Shown: positions 14,440-27,992, numbered from the stretch's first letter. The stretch: 64,000 nucleotides of DNA from Halichoerus grypus (GCF_964656455.1 NC_135715.1:75715414-75779413); one strand, 5' to 3'. Made by a program: numbers and translations. Notes: generated by a model from the letters alone, not told the origin.

Positions 14440-14800
14440 CACATCATAAGCCTGTACGCTCTCAAGTCCAGGCCTTGTGCTGGCACGGTCTGCGTTTACC
14501 CCCATGTTTTTGATCTGGATTAAACCTGTGCTCTCAGTCATAGGATCATGCTCTACTGCTCCCCCAGAGCCTGTTCTTCTATGGCTCATGCCATTTCCTT
14601 GTTTAAAACTTTTCAATATCTCCCTGTGGGGTCTGGAATCTGGCTTCTCCCTGTGTGTGGCTTCTAGGTTCCCTTACTAGACTGAGCATTTTGGGGGCTG
14701 GGACTTTGCTAGAACCCCGGTTGTTTCTTGTTTCTGGCCCAGGCTGGGTGCTCAGCAAATATATGTTGAACCAGTGAAGGAATAACGTAGTCCTTGGGAT
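14440..14800 (+). repeat. L2 LINE 3'-end fragment
   Basis: It ends with the L2 3'-terminal words 'gggggctgggactttgc', 'ggctgggtgctcagc' and 'aaatatatgttgaaccagtgaa', preceded by 'ttaaaacttttcaatatctccc'. The copy is diverged and its edges are approximate. Confidence 0.6.
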
Positions 14801-16483
14801 GGGGCTCTGTGATTTTCTTGTTTCCTCATTTTTATTTGAACATATTGTGGACACTTTCTTGGCACATCTGGAAGGATATATGTGGAATAAAGATTTAGGA
14901 CAGCTTGATGTGAATACTCCTCTAGCCTCCGTGTTCTCCTGTGTTTATTATATTATGACAAACTAGTAGGTATGCTCTTTTCCCTAAATATGCCCTATTT
15001 CTGTCATTTTTATAGTTGCACGTAAACCCAAAAAATACAGAGGCCTGTTCAAAGTGAACACGTTTAGAAATGTTGATGTCCCAAGCAACTTTACATACAC
15101 AAAAGGAATTAAAAAAACAAAACTCCAAATCCTACCCTTCAACAGATTTTTAACATTTTTCTCTTATACTTCCTTTTTGAGCTCCTCAGCTTTAACCCAG
15201 AGAGTTAAGATTGATTTAGGTAATGAAAGAAAATAAAAGCTTTGTGCCTTTTTCTTCATTAAAGCATGTTGGCTTTATATCATGATAATAATATGCTTAT
15301 TTGGTTGGTATTTAACTTTAAAGTCTTTTTGTTACTATGCATTATTCGGGCATCAAATGAAGGGTAATAAATACCTCACTAAAATTAGACTTTTTGTTTA
15401 TTTTAATGATTTTTTTTTATATTTGTCACAAAAGCAGAAAACAGTAACTTTTGGTGTTCTTTTCTGCACCGCTGGGGGAGGTACCCTGAGATCAGTTAGT
15501 GTGTTAAGGAGCTTACCCACTTAATATTCATTCATTTTCCTCTCTGTGGCTTCTCTGTGACATCTCTGTTCCTTAGACTACTCTTACTCACAAAGCATAT
15601 TGTCTCATAATACTTTGTCAGCTACTGTTTTTTATACATATATCCCAAATTCAGCATGAGCCACCTTTTCTATGGAAGCACATAAACTGTTACTCAAAAT
15701 CTGTAATCATTTGATTACGATAAACAGTGAGTACTTAGAATATATTATAGCTTAATATAATTATTTCACAAATACGTTTTATGGCTGCAGAACTTCGGAC
15801 TTTGCTCCCTATCTTTACATAAAACAATACAGTTTCCCTTTTCAAATTTTTTCAAAGAAAGATTTGGCTTGGTTGGTTGGCCAACCAAGATCTAGCATAA
15901 AGGAACACTAGAATTTTTTTTATCAATGCCTTTCATATAAAAAAAGGTTTTAAAAATTTTTTTGACATTGGAAAGTAATGTAAAATAGAGGTATTTGTTT
16001 CTTTCTGATTTTTGCTACTGTGATTTTTATGTGGTATTCCTCTGTTTCATGTCGCCCACCCCTGATTATTTTAATGAATGCCTTAGCCTTATATTTAAGT
16101 GATATTTTTGTCATTTAGCTTTATTCTGTAAGTGTAGGATGCCCAAATGGTGGTTCTATGGAAATGACATATGAATATTTGAAGACTTGGAAAGCTATAC
16201 TCAGTTGTAAAGTATATGCATTAATTAGGAATATGAGAGAGATCCCTGAGAAGTCTGATAGTAATCTTAAATAAAAGACATTGAATAAAAGATAGTGACT
16301 GTCTCTTCTCCATTTCTACCAAAAGTACAATATTGCAAAGTCAGCGTTGCTGACTGACTCTGGAGTCAGTACTTAGAGATCGCTGAGCCCCCAGGTAGGT
16401 TGGGAGTTCTCCCCCTGTTAGCCACAGGGACAGGGTCTCACTGTCCACATGGGTCATTGGAGAGAGTGGGAACACCTGAGGCG

Positions 16484-16710
16484 GCATGGCCGCATGGTCT
16501 GGAGCACAATCCCTGAGGTCTGGGCGGCCTGGGTGAGTCCCGGCTCCACCACTAATGAGCTACACACGACCTTTGGAAAGTTACTTGTCCTCTCTAACCT
16601 CTCAGCAAAGGTGTCTATAAAATGCGAGTTGTAATAGTCCCTACTTCATAGGTCAGAAATAATGAGTTAATGTTGGTATCATTAGTACTGAAATAATATT
16701 ATATGGAATC
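16484..16710 (+). repeat. MIR SINE, sense
   Basis: A nearly complete MIR in sense: 'gtctggagcacaatccctgagg' region, 'tgggtgagtcccggctccacc', 'gagctacacacgacctttggaaagttac', 'aaatgcgagttgtaatagt', then 'ctacttcataggtcag'. These are the tRNA-derived head, core and L2-like tail in the expected order. Confidence 0.8.
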
Positions 16711-17720
16711 GGCCTTCTCTGGACACTGTTCTAGAGGATGATCTACGCTAACAGATGCTTTTGAAGTGTTCTCTAGATCTTTTGAGGGAGAGGTCACTGT
16801 CCCTGAAGACTTCTCTAAGAAAGCACTCATCTAAAGTATAATGAACGTATCGAGTTAGTTGTCGAATGCTCGTCAGAGAAGCTTTTAATGTTGGTGAAAG
16901 AACACGGAGACAGGGATGTCCACCTTGCCTGTGCTTCCCAGAGCATTGCTGTGTCCCGGAGGGAGGAAGACTATGTCTGGCTGGCAGGACAGCTCACTTT
17001 TGGTCTCTTTCCTCTTCAGGGTCATGGGATAGCTACTGCCTTCAAAATAGAATTAGAGCCGTCATTCGTGGCTTCTAGGATCTGGTCACAGCCCACTTTT
17101 CTTTACCAATGAGTACACACACACCCACAGTTATTTGTGGGGTCTGGCCTATCCTTCTGGTCTTTCTTATCACGCCTCTTTATAGTTTTCCTCAACCAGA
17201 CTAAACTCTCTGCCCCAAGTCAGATCCCTTTCTGTCCTGGGCAGAGTCTGTATCTGTCGGCTGCTAGCGTTCCCCTTGCCTTTCTTTGCTGTCTTACCTG
17301 TGAAGTTTTGCCAAGAGTTCACAAAACTTCCAGGTCTGCCACAGCCGCTGTAGTTCCTGTCACCACCATGCTTACAGGCTACATGCGGCACACTTGACCT
17401 TCTAACAATGTGTTCTTCTGATGTCTTATGTTAAACATGTCATGTCAACCATACCGTGAAGCTCTTGAGAACAAAGTGTGTCTTGTTTCTTCTATATGAA
17501 GTAAAATGTGGCACATACACCCTGGACTCCCAGAAATGAATTGTTTGATAGCCATTGTTCAAGACTGTCTAAACCAATAATTGGAAATCATTATTAAAAG
17601 CAATCCGGTGATACATTTTTTTGTAAAGAAGAATATCATATTTTTGTGAATGGCCCTTTTCATCTCTCATATTTATTGAAAGCAGTGTGACCCTCAGGAG
17701 GCCTTCAGAATGCTCATTTG

Positions 17721-17735
17721 TTGACAGAGATTTCT
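17721..17735. repeat. Left target-site duplication of L1-A
   Basis: TTGACAGAGATTTCT here matches TTGACAGAGGTTTCT at 31050-31064 in 14 of 15 positions. The two copies bracket the complete nested L1 block and mark the original insertion site of L1-A in the intron. Confidence 0.9.
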
Positions 17736-18196
17736 TTCTTTTTTTTTTCTTATGTTATGTTAATCACCATACATTACATCATTAGTTTTTGATGTAGTGT
17801 TCCATGATTCATTGTTTGCGTATAACACCCAGTGCTCCATTCAGTACGTGCCCTCTTTAATACCCATCACCAGGCTAACCCATCCCCCTAACCCCCTCCC
17901 ACCTAGAACCCTCAGTTTGTTTCTCAGAGTCCATAGTCTCTTATGGTTTGTCTCCCCCTCCGATTTCCCCCGCTTCATTTTTCCCTTCCTGCGATCTTTT
18001 TCTTCTTTTTTATTTTTATTTTTAACATATAATGTATTATTTGTTTCAGAGGTACAGATCTGTGATTCAACAGTCTTGCCCAATTCACAGCGCTCACCAT
18101 AGCGCATACCCTCCCCAATGTCACTCAGCCACCCCATCCCTCCCACCCCCCACCACTCCAGCAACCCTCAGTTTGTTTCCTGAGATTAAGAATTCC

Positions 18197-21100
18197 TCAT
18201 ATCAGTGAGGTCATATGATACATGTCTTTCTCTGAATGACTTACATCACTCAGCATAAAACACTCCAGTTCCATCCACGTCGTTGCAAATGGCAAGATTT
18301 CATTCCTTTTGATGGCTGCATAATACTCAATTGTATATATATACCACATCTTCTTTATCCATTCATCTGTTGATGGACATCTTGGCTCTTTCCACGGTTT
18401 GGCTATTGTGGACATTGCTGCTATAAACATCGTGGTGCATGTACCCCTTCAGACTGTTTCTTTTGCTGTACAAAAGGTTTTTATCTTGATGAAATCCCAA
18501 TAGTTCATTTTTGCCCTTGCTTCCCTTGCCTTTGGCGATGTTTCTAGGAAGAAGTTGCTGCGGCTGAGGTTGAAGAGGTTGCTGCCTGTGTTCTCCTTTA
18601 GGATTTTGATGGACTCCTGTCTTACATTTAGGTCTTTCAACCATTTGGAGTCTATTTTGTGTGTGGTGTAAGGAAATGGTCCAGTTTCATTCTTCTGCAT
18701 GTGGCTGTCCAATTTTCGCAACACCATTTGTTGAAGAGACTGTCTTTTTTCCATTGGACATTCTTTCCTGCTTTGTCAAAGATTAGTTGACCATAGAGTT
18801 GACCGTCCATTTCTGGGCTCTCTGTTCTGTTCCATTGATCTATGTCTGTTTTTGTACCAGTACCATACTGTCTTGATGATGACAGCTTTGTAATAGAGCT
18901 TGAAGTCCGGAACTGTGATGCCACCAGCTTTGCCTTTCTTTTTCAACATTCCTCTGGCTATTCGGGGTCTTTTCTGGTTCCGTACAAATTTTAGGATTAT
19001 TTGTTCCATTTCTTTGAAAAAAGTGGATGGTATTTTGATGGGGATTGCATTGAATGTGTAGATTGCTCTAGGTAGCATTGACATCCTCACAATATTTGTT
19101 CTTCCAATCCATGAGCATGGAACGTTTTTCCATTTCTTTGTGTCTTCCTCAATTTCTTTCATGAGTATTTTATAGTTTTCTGAGTACAGATTCTTTGCCT
19201 CTTTGGTTAGATTTATTCCTAGGTATCTTATGGTTTTGGGTGCAATTAATTGTAAATGGGATCGACTCCTTAATTTTTGTTTCTTCTGTCTTGTTGTTGG
19301 TGTATAGGAATGGCACTGATTTCTGTGCATTGATTTTATATCCTGCCACTTTACTGAATTCCTGTATGAGTTCTAGCAGTTTTGGGGTGGAGTTTTTTGG
19401 GATTTCCACATAAAGTATCATATCATCTGCAAAGAGTGAGAGTTTGACTTCTTCTTTGCTGATTTGGATGCCTTTGATTTCTTTTTGTTGTCTGATTGCT
19501 GAGGCTAGGACTTCTAATACTATGTTGAATAGCAGTGGTGATACTGGACATCGCTGCCGTGTTCCTGACCTTAGGGGGAAAGCTCTCAGTTTTTCCCCAT
19601 TGAGAATGATATTCGCTGTAGGTTTTTCATAGATGGCTTTTATGATATTGAGGTATGTACCCTCTATCCCTATACTCTGAAGAGTTTTGATCAAGAAAGG
19701 ATGCTGTACTTTGTCAAATGCTTTTTCTGCATCTACTGAGAGGATCATATGGTTCTTGTTCTTTCTTTTGTTAATGTATTGTATCACGTTGATTGATTTG
19801 TGGATGTTGAACCAACCTTGCAGTCCAGGGATAAATCCCACTTGCTCGTGGTGAATAATCCTTTTAATGTACTATTGGATCCTATTGCCTAGTATTTTGG
19901 TTAGGATTTCTGCATCCATGTTCATCAAGGATATTGGTCTGTAATTCTCCTTTTTCATTTTGGTTTTGGGCTCAAAGTAATGGTGGCCTCATAAAACGAG
20001 TTTGGAAGTTTTCCTTCCATTTCTATTTTTTGGAACAGTTTCAGAAGAATAGGTATTAAGTCTTCATTAAATATTTGGTAGAATTCCCCTGGGAAGCCAT
20101 CTGGCCCTGGGCTTTTGTTTGTTGGGAGATTTTTGATGACTGCTTCAATTTCCTTAGTGGTTATAGGTCTGTTCAGGTTTTCTATTTCTTCCTGTTTCAG
20201 TTTTGGTAGTTGATACATCTCTAGGAATGCATCCATTTCTTCCAGATTATCTAATTTGCTGGCATAGAGTTGCTCATAATATGTTCTTATAATTGTTTGT
20301 ATTTCTTTGGTGTTGGTTGTGATCTCTCCTCTTTCATTCATGATTTTATTTACTTGGGTCATTTCTCTTTTCTTTTTGATAAGTCTGGCCAGGGGTTTAT
20401 CAATCTTGTTAATTCTTTCAAAGAACCAGCTCCTAGTTTTGTTGATCTGTTCTACTGTTCTTTTGGTTTCTATTTCATTGATTTCTGCTCTGATCTTTAT
20501 TATTTCTCTTCTCCTGCTGGGTTTAGACTTTATTTGCTGTTCTTTCTCCAGCTCCTTTAGGTGTAGGGTTAGGCTGTGTACTTGAGACCTTTCTTGTTTC
20601 TTGAGAAAGGCTTGTATTGCTATATACTTTCCTCTTAGGACTGCCTTTGCTGTATCCCAAAGATTTTGAACAGTTGTGTTTTCATTTTCATTGGTTTCCA
20701 TGAATTTTTTAAATTCTTCTTTCATTTTCTGGTTGACCCATTATTCTTTAGTAATGTTCTTTAGCCTCCATGTATTTGAGTTCTTTCCAACTTTCCTCTT
20801 GTGATTGAGTTCTAGTTTCAAAGCATTGTGGTCAGAAAATATGCAGGGAACGATCCCAATCGTTTGGTACCGGTTGAGACCTGATTTGTGACCTAGGATG
20901 TGATCTATTCTGGAGAATGTTCCATGGGCACTAGAGAAGAATGTGTATTCTGTTGCTTTGGGATGCAATGTTCTGAATATATCTGTGAAGTCCATTTGGT
21001 CCAGTGTGTCATTTAAAGTCTTTATTTCCTTGTTGATCTTTTGCTTAGATGATCTGTCCATTTCAGTGAGGGGGCTGTTAAAGTCCCCCACCATTATGGT

Positions 21101-21514
21101 ATTGTTGTCAATGTGTTTCTTTGCTTTTGTTATTAATTGTCTTATATAATTGGCTGCTCCCATGTTAGGGGCATAGATATTTACAGTTGTTAGATCTTCT
21201 TGTTGGAGAGAACCTTTAAGTAGGATATAGTGTCCCTCCTCATCTCTTATTACAGTCTTTGGCTTAAAATCTAATTTGTCTGACATAAGGATTGCCACCC
21301 AGCTTTCTTTTGATGTTCATTAGCATGGTAAATGGTTTTCCACCCCCTCACTTTCAATCTGGGTGTGTCTTTGGGTCTAAAATGAGTCTCTTGCAGACAG
21401 CATATTGATGGGTCTTATTTTTTTTATCCAATCTGATAGCCTGTGTCTTTTGATTGGGGCATTTAGCCCATTTACATTCAGGGTAACTATTGAAAGATAC
21501 GAATTTAGTGCCAT
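18197..21514 (-). pseudogene. L1-A ORF2 remnant (endonuclease/reverse transcriptase)
   Basis: Fragments of the L1 ORF2 protein run right to left in several frames. The start equivalent is the complement of CAT at 21512-21514. Endonuclease pieces lie at 20741-21298 (including the GDFN-type segment and SRIDHILGHKSG). Linker and fingers lie at 19955-20725, and reverse transcriptase pieces at 18776-19841, with the FADDMILY catalytic box still readable. Frameshifts and stops break it at each fragment boundary. An internal deletion removes most of the C-terminal Cys-rich part. No complete product is possible. Confidence 0.9.
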
Positions 21515-21597
21515 TGTATTGCCTGTAAGGTGACTCTTACTGTATATTGTCTGTGTTCCTTTCTGGTCTATGTTGCTTTTAGGCTCTCTCTTTGCTT

Positions 21598-22491
21598 CTA
21601 AGGACCCCTTTCAATATTTCTTGTAGGGCTGGTTTTGTGTTTGCAAATTCCTTTAGTTTTTGTTTGTCCTGGAAGCTTTTTATCTCTCCTTCTATTTTCA
21701 GTGACAGCCTAGCTGGATATAGTAATCTTGGCTGTGTATTTTTCTCATTTAGTGCTCTGAATATATCATGTCAGTGTTTTCTGGCCTGCTAGGTCTCTGT
21801 GGATAGGTCTGTTGCCAATCTAATGTTGCTACCACTGTAGGTCACATATCTCTTTTCCCGAGCTGCTTTCAGGATTTTCTCTTTGCCTCTGGGACTCGTA
21901 AGTTTTACTATTAGATGTCGGGATGTTGACCTATTTTTATTGATTTTGAGAGGGGTTCTCTGCCTCCTGGATTTTGATGCCTCTTTCCCTCCCCAAATTA
22001 GGGAAGTTCTCTGCTATAATTTGCTCCAATATACCTTCTGCCCCTCTCTCTCTTTCTTCTTCTTCTAGGATCCCAATTATTTTAATATTGTTTTGTCTTA
22101 TGGTATCACTTATCTCTCAAATTCTGCCCTCGTGATCCCATAGTTGTTTATCTCTCTTTTTCTCAGCTTCTTTATTTTCCATAGTTTGGTCTTCTATATC
22201 ACTAATGCTTTCTTCTGCCTCATTTATCCTAGCAGTTAGTGCCCCCATTTTTGATTGCACCTCATTAATAGCCTTTTTGATTTTGACTTGGTTAGATTTT
22301 AGTTCTTTTATTTCTCCAGAAAGGGTTTCTCTAATATCTTCCATGCTTTTTTCAAGCCCAGCTAGTATCTTTAAAATCATCATTCTGAACTCTAGTTCCG
22401 ACATCTTACTAATGTCCCTATTGATTAGGTCTCTGGCAGTCGGTACGGCCTCTTTTTCTTTTTTTTGAGGTAATTTTTTCCATCTTGTCAT
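21598..22491 (-). pseudogene. L1-A ORF1 remnant
   Basis: The N-terminal 124 codons (22117-22491) start MTRWKK and hold the coiled-coil heptad region (KSNQVKIKKAINEVQSKMGA in outline). After 22117 the frame is lost by a stop and by shifts. Words from the RNA-binding and C-terminal parts continue in other frames toward 21598. The N-terminal part contains a five-residue segment absent from the L1-B ORF1. Confidence 0.85.
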
Positions 22492-22499
22492 TTTGTCCA

Positions 22500-23300
22500 G
22501 AGGAGAATAGATGAATGAGAGAACAAAATCTAACAGGGTAACAACGACCCCCCAAAATATACACTAAACAAATCAGAAGAGACCTGAAACCTGGTGAAAA
22601 GAAAGGGAAAGAAAGAAAAAAGAAAAAAAAAAAGAAAAAGATAAAAAAAAAAGAAAAAAACAATATGATCAAATATGATCAGGCTGGTGCATAGATCAGT
22701 GCCACACACTAGATTTTGGGCATATTTTGATCTGTTAGAAGAAAGTGCCTCCCAAAATATTAAAGAAAGAAAAACTTATATATGTACAAAAATAAGGGTA
22801 AATACGATGAAGGGATGGAATATGTAAAGATATAAAAGACTTTATAAAAGGAATTGATAAGATAAGAAGTTGGTTGAAAAAAGAAAGAAGATTAAAAAAA
22901 AAAGGGAAAGAATGTGATCAGGCAGAAGACTAGAACAAAGCCATACACTAGAGATTTAAGGTATATTTTGATCTGTTAGAAGAAACTGTATCCCAAAATT
23001 TTAAAGAGAGAACAACTTATATATATATACCAAAAATAAGGTTAACTACTATGAAGGGATAGAATATGACTCTAAAAATGAAAAATAGGAAAGATTTTTG
23101 AAAAAGGGATTGGTAAGATACTGGTTGAAAAAAGGAAAAAGAAAAATTCAAAAAAAAAAAAAAGAAAAGAAAAAGACAGTTAAAAAAAAAAACTTTGAAA
23201 GACTAAAGAATCATGGGAAAATAGCCATGAATTCTATGTGCAGTATTCCCCTAACGCTGGAGTTCTGCCATTCTCATTGATTGGTAAACTTGGTCTTGGC
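22500..23300 (-). repeat. A-rich tandem units in the L1-A 5' leader
   Basis: Between ORF1 and the GC-rich 5' UTR there are two imperfect units of roughly 240 bp (about 22665-22905 and 22910-23130). Each contains 'tattttgatctgttagaagaaa', 'aacttatatat' and 'atgaagggat(g/a)gaatatg' in the same order. The same pair occurs in L1-B, so the duplication predates both copies. A-rich and GAAA-rich runs separate the units. Confidence 0.75.
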
Positions 23301-23615
23301 TGGCTGTTCTTCCTGGTCTTCTGGGGGAGGGGCCTCTTGCCATGGTTCCCAAATGTCTTTGCCGGAGGCGGAATTGCCCCACACTTGCTGGGTCCGGGCT
23401 AAGTAATCTGCTCGGGTTTGCTCTCGGGAGCTTTTGTTCCCTGCAAGCTTTCTGTACAGCTTTGGAGGACGAGAGTGAAAATGGAGGCCTCCCAATCTCT
23501 GCCCTGGAGGAGCCGAGGACTTGGGGTCCCGCTCCTCAGTCCGCCTCCAGAGAAAAGCAGTTAATCAGTCCCGTCTCCCTGGGTCTGTGGCCGCACTCCG
23601 TGCTCACCCGGCCTG

Positions 23616-23630
23616 TGACCCAGCGTTTCT
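23616..23630. repeat. Left target-site duplication of L1-B (within L1-A)
   Basis: TGACCCAGCGTTTCT matches TGACCCAGCATTTCT at 30892-30906 in 14 of 15 positions. The single difference is a CpG-type change. The pair shows that L1-B integrated into the 5' UTR of L1-A. Confidence 0.93.
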
Positions 23631-24100
23631 TTTTTTCTTTATTTTTTTAAATTTTTATTGTTATGTTAATCACCATACATTACATCATTAGTTTTTGATT
23701 TAGTGTTCCATGATTGATTGTTTGTGCATAACACCCAGTGGTCCATGCAGAACGTGCCCTCTTTAATACCCATCACTAGGTTAACCCATCCTCCCAGCCC
23801 CCCTCCCCTCTAGAACCCTCAGTTTGTTTTTCAGAGTCCATTGTCTCTCATGGTTCATCTTCTCCTCCGACTTCCCCCCCTTCATTCTTCCCCTCCTGCT
23901 ATCTTCTTTTTTTTTATTCTTAACATATATTGCATTATTTGTTTCAGAGGTACAGATCTGTGATTCCACAGTCTTGCACAATTCACAGCGTTCACCACAG
24001 CACATACCCTCCCCAATGTCTATCACCCAGCCACCCCATCCCTCCCACCCCACCCCCCACTCCAGCAACCCTCAGTTTGTTTCCTGAGATTAAGAATTGC

Positions 24101-27100
24101 TCATATCAGTGAGGTCATATGATACATGTCTTTCTCTGTTTGACTTATTTCGCTCAGCATAACACCCTCCAGTTCCCTCCACGTCGTTGCAAATGGCAAG
24201 ATCTCATTCCTTTTGATGGCTGCATAATATTCCATTGTAAATATATACCACCTCTTCTTTATCCATTCATCTGTTGATGGACATCTTGGCTCTTTCCACA
24301 GTTTGGCTATTGTGGACATTGCTGCTATAAACATTGGGCTGCACGTACCCCTTCGGATCCCTACATTTGTATCATTGGGGTAAATACCCAGTAGTGCAAT
24401 TCCTGGGTCGTATGGTAGCTCTGTTTTCAACTTTTTGAGGAACCTCCAAACTGTTTTCCAGAGTGGTTGCACCAGCTTACATTCCCACCAACAGTGTAGG
24501 AGGGTTCCCCTTTCTCCGCATCCCCGCCAACATCTGTCGTTTCCTGACTTGTTAATTTTAGCCATTCTGACTGGTGTGAGGTGGTATCTCATTGAGGTTT
24601 TGATTTGGATTTCCCTGATGCCGAGCGATGTTGAGCACTTTTTCATGTGTCTATTGGTCATTTGGATGTCTTCTTTGGAAAAATGTCTGTTCATGTCTTC
24701 TGCCTATTTCTTGATTGGATCATTTGTTCTTTGGGTGTTGAGTTTGATAAGTTCTTTATAGATTTTGGATACTAGCCCTTTATCTGATATGTCATTTGCA
24801 AATATCTTCTCCCATTCTGTCGGTCGTCTTTTGGTTTTGTTGACTGTTTCTTTTGCTATGCAAAAGCTTTTTATCTTGATGAAGTCCCAATAGTTCATTT
24901 TTGCCCTTGCTTCCCTTGCCTTTGGTGATGTTTCTAGGAAGAAGTTGCTGTGGCTGAGGTCGAAGAGGTTGCTGCCTGTGTTCTCCTTTAGGATTTTGAT
25001 GGACTCCTGTCTTACATTTAGGTCTTTCAACCATTTGGAGTCTCTTTTTGTGTGTGGTGTAAGGAAATGGTCCAGTTTCATTCTTCTGCATGTGGCTGTC
25101 CAATTTTCCCAACACCATTTGTTGAAGAGACTGTTTTTTTTCCATTGGACATTCTTTCCTGCTTTGTCAAAGATTAGTTGACCATAGAGTTGAGGGTCCA
25201 TTTCTGGGCTCTCTATTCTGTTCCATTGATCTATGTGTCTGTTTTTGTGCCAGTACCATACTGTCTTGATGATGACAACTTTGGAATAGACTGGAAGTCT
25301 GGAATTGTGATGCCACCAGCTTTGCTTTTCTTTTTCAACATTCCTCTGGCTATTCGGGGTCTTTTCTGGTTCCATACAAATTTTAGGATTATTTGTTCCA
25401 TTTCTTTGAAAAAAGTGGATGGTATTTTGATGGGGATTGCATTGAATGTGTAGATTGCTCTAGGTAGCATTGACATCTTCACAATATTTGTTCTTCCAAT
25501 CCATGAGCATGGAACGTTTTTCCATTTCTTTGTGTCTTCCTCAATTTCTTTCATGAGTATTTTATAGTTTTCTGAGTACAGGTCCTTTGCCTCTTTGGTT
25601 AGATTTATTCCTAGATGTCTTATGGTTTTGGGTGCAATTGTAAATGGGATCGACTCCTTAATTTTTGTTTCTTCTGTCTTGTTGTTGGTGTATAGGAATG
25701 CCACTGATTTCTGTGCATTGGTTTTATATCCTGCCACTTGACTGAATTTCTGTATGAGTTCTAGCAGTTTTGGGGTGGAGTCTTTGGGGTTTTCCACATA
25801 AAGTATCATATCATCTGCAAAGAGTGAGAGTTTGACTTCTTCTTTGCCGATTTGGATGCCTTTGATTTCTTTTTGTTGTCTGATTGCTGTGGCTAGGACT
25901 TCTAATACTATGTTGAATAGCAGTGGTGATAGTGGACATCCCTGCCGCGTTCCTGACCTTAGGGGGAAAGCTCTCAGTTTTTCCCCATTGAGAATGATAT
26001 TCGCTGTAGGTTTTTCATAGATGGCTTTTACGATATTGAGGTATGTACCCTCTATCCCTATACTCTGAAGAGTTTTGATCAAGAAAGGATGCTGTACTTT
26101 GTCAAATGCTTTTTCTGCATCTACTGAGAGGATCATATGGTTCTTGTTCTTTCTTTTGTTAATGTATTGTATCACGTTGATTGATTTGTGGATGTTGAAC
26201 CAACCTTGCAGCCCAGGGATAAATCCCACTTGGTCGTGGTGAATAATCCTTTTAATGTACTGTTGGATCCTATTGGCTAGTATTTTGGTGAGAATTTTTG
26301 CATCCATGTTCATCAAGGATATTGGTCTGTAATTCTCCTTTTTGATGGGGTGTTTGTCTGGTTTGGGGATCAAGGTAATGGTGGCCTCATAAAACGAGTT
26401 TGGAAGTTTTCCTTCCATTTCTATTTTTTGGAACAGTTTCAGAAGAATAGGTATTAAGTCTTCTTTAAATGTTTGGTAGAATTGCCCTGGGAAGCCATCT
26501 GGCCCTGGGCTTTTGTTTGTTGGGAGATTTTTGATGACTGCTTCAATTTCCTTAGTGGTTATAGGTCTGTTCAGGTTTTCTATTTCTTCCTGTTTCAGTT
26601 TTGGTAGTTGATACATCTCTAGGAATGCATCCATTTCTTCCAGATTATCTAATTTGCTGGCATAGAGTTGCTCATAATATGTTCTTATAATTGTTTGTAT
26701 TTCTTTGGTGTTGGTTGTGATCTCTCCTCTTTCATTCATGATTTTGTTGATTTGCGTTATTTCTCTTTTCTTTTTAATAAGTCTGGCCAGGGGTTTATCA
26801 ATCTTGTTAATTCTTTCCAAGAACCAGCTCCTAGTTTCGTTGATCTGTTCTACTGTTCTTTTGGTTTCTATTTCATTGATTTCTGCTCTGATCTGTATTA
26901 TTTCTCTTCTCCTGCTGGGTTTAGGCTTTAATTGCTGTTTTTCCTCTGGCTCCTTTAGTTGTAGGGTTAGGTTGTGTACTTGAGACCTTTCTTGATTCTT
27001 GAGAAAGGCTTGTATTGCTATATACTTTCCTCTTAGGACTGCTTTTGCTGCATCCCAAAGATTTTGAACAGTTGTGTTTTCATTCTCATTGGTTTCCATA

Positions 27101-27911
27101 AATTTTTTTAATTCTTCTTTAATTTCCTGGTTGGCCTATTCATTCTTTAGGAGGATGCTCTTTAGCCTCCATGTATTTGAGTTCTTTCCAACTTTCCTCT
27201 TGTGATTGAGTTCTAGTTTCAAAGCATTGTGTTCTGAAAATAGGCAGGGAATGATCCCAATCTTTTGGTACCGGTTGAGACCTGATTTGTGACCTAGGAT
27301 GTGATCTATTCTGGAGAATGTTCCATGGGCACTAGAGAAGAATGTGTGTTCCGTTGCTTTGGGATGGAATGTTCTGAATATGTCTGTGAAATCCATTTGG
27401 TCCAGTGTGTCATTTAAAGTCTTTATTTCCTTGTTGATCTTTTGCTTAGATGATCTGTCCGTTTCAGTGAGGGGGGTGTTAAAGTCCCCCACTATTATTG
27501 TATTGTTGTCAATGTGTTTTTTTGCTTTTGTTATTATTGCCTTATATGATTGGCCGCTCCCATGTTAGGGGCATAGATATTTACAATTGTTAGATCTTGT
27601 TGGATAGACCCTTTAAGTAGGATGTAGTGTTCTTCCTCATCTCTTATTACAGTCTTTGGCTTAAAATCTAATTTGTCTGATATAAGGATTGCCACCCCAG
27701 CTTTCTTTTGGTGTCCATTAGCATGGTAAATGGTTTTCCACCCCCTCACTTTCAATCTGGGGTTGTCTTTGGGTCTAAAATGAGTCTCTTGCAGACAGCA
27801 TATCGATGGGTCTTGTTTTTTCATCCAATCTGATAGCCTGTGTCTTTTGATTGGGGCATTTAGCCCATTTACATTCAGGGTAACTATTGAAAGATATGAA
27901 TTTAGTGCCAT
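24101..27911 (-). pseudogene. L1-B ORF2 (endonuclease/reverse transcriptase), broken
   Basis: The span is 3811 nt, about 1270 codons, the normal length for mammalian L1 ORF2. The start at 27911 opens MALNSYLSIVTLNVNGLNAP, the endonuclease N-terminus. A 622-codon open stretch (25231-27099) holds the reverse transcriptase with [12 protein letters not shown], the [10 protein letters not shown] box and FADDMILY. The C-terminal piece (24101-24694) carries the Cys-rich segment [18 protein letters not shown]. It is inactivated by a frameshift near 27536 inside the endonuclease, an in-frame stop at 27136, a frameshift near 25290 and an in-frame stop at 24704. I see no way for it to make a complete ORF2 protein. 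Confidence 0.92.
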
Positions 27912-27992
27912 TGTATTGCCTGTAAGGTGACTCTTACTGTATATTGTCTGTTTTCCTTTCTGGTCTGTGTTGCTTTTAGGCTCTCTCTTTGC

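Larger units (their letters stand above)
17736..23630 (-). mobile_element. L1-A, older carnivore L1 (main part)
   Basis: An antisense L1 has its 3' end on the left: T-rich tail complement, then 3' UTR (17736-18190), a decayed ORF2 (18197-21514), a decayed ORF1 (21598-22491), and an A-rich 5' leader followed by GC-rich 5' UTR to 23630. There its sequence is cut by the insertion of L1-B. It resumes at 30907-31049 and then stops about 520 bp short of the full 5' end of L1-B, so it is modestly 5' truncated. It also lacks about 490 bp of ORF2 near 18449 relative to L1-B. Confidence 0.92.
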
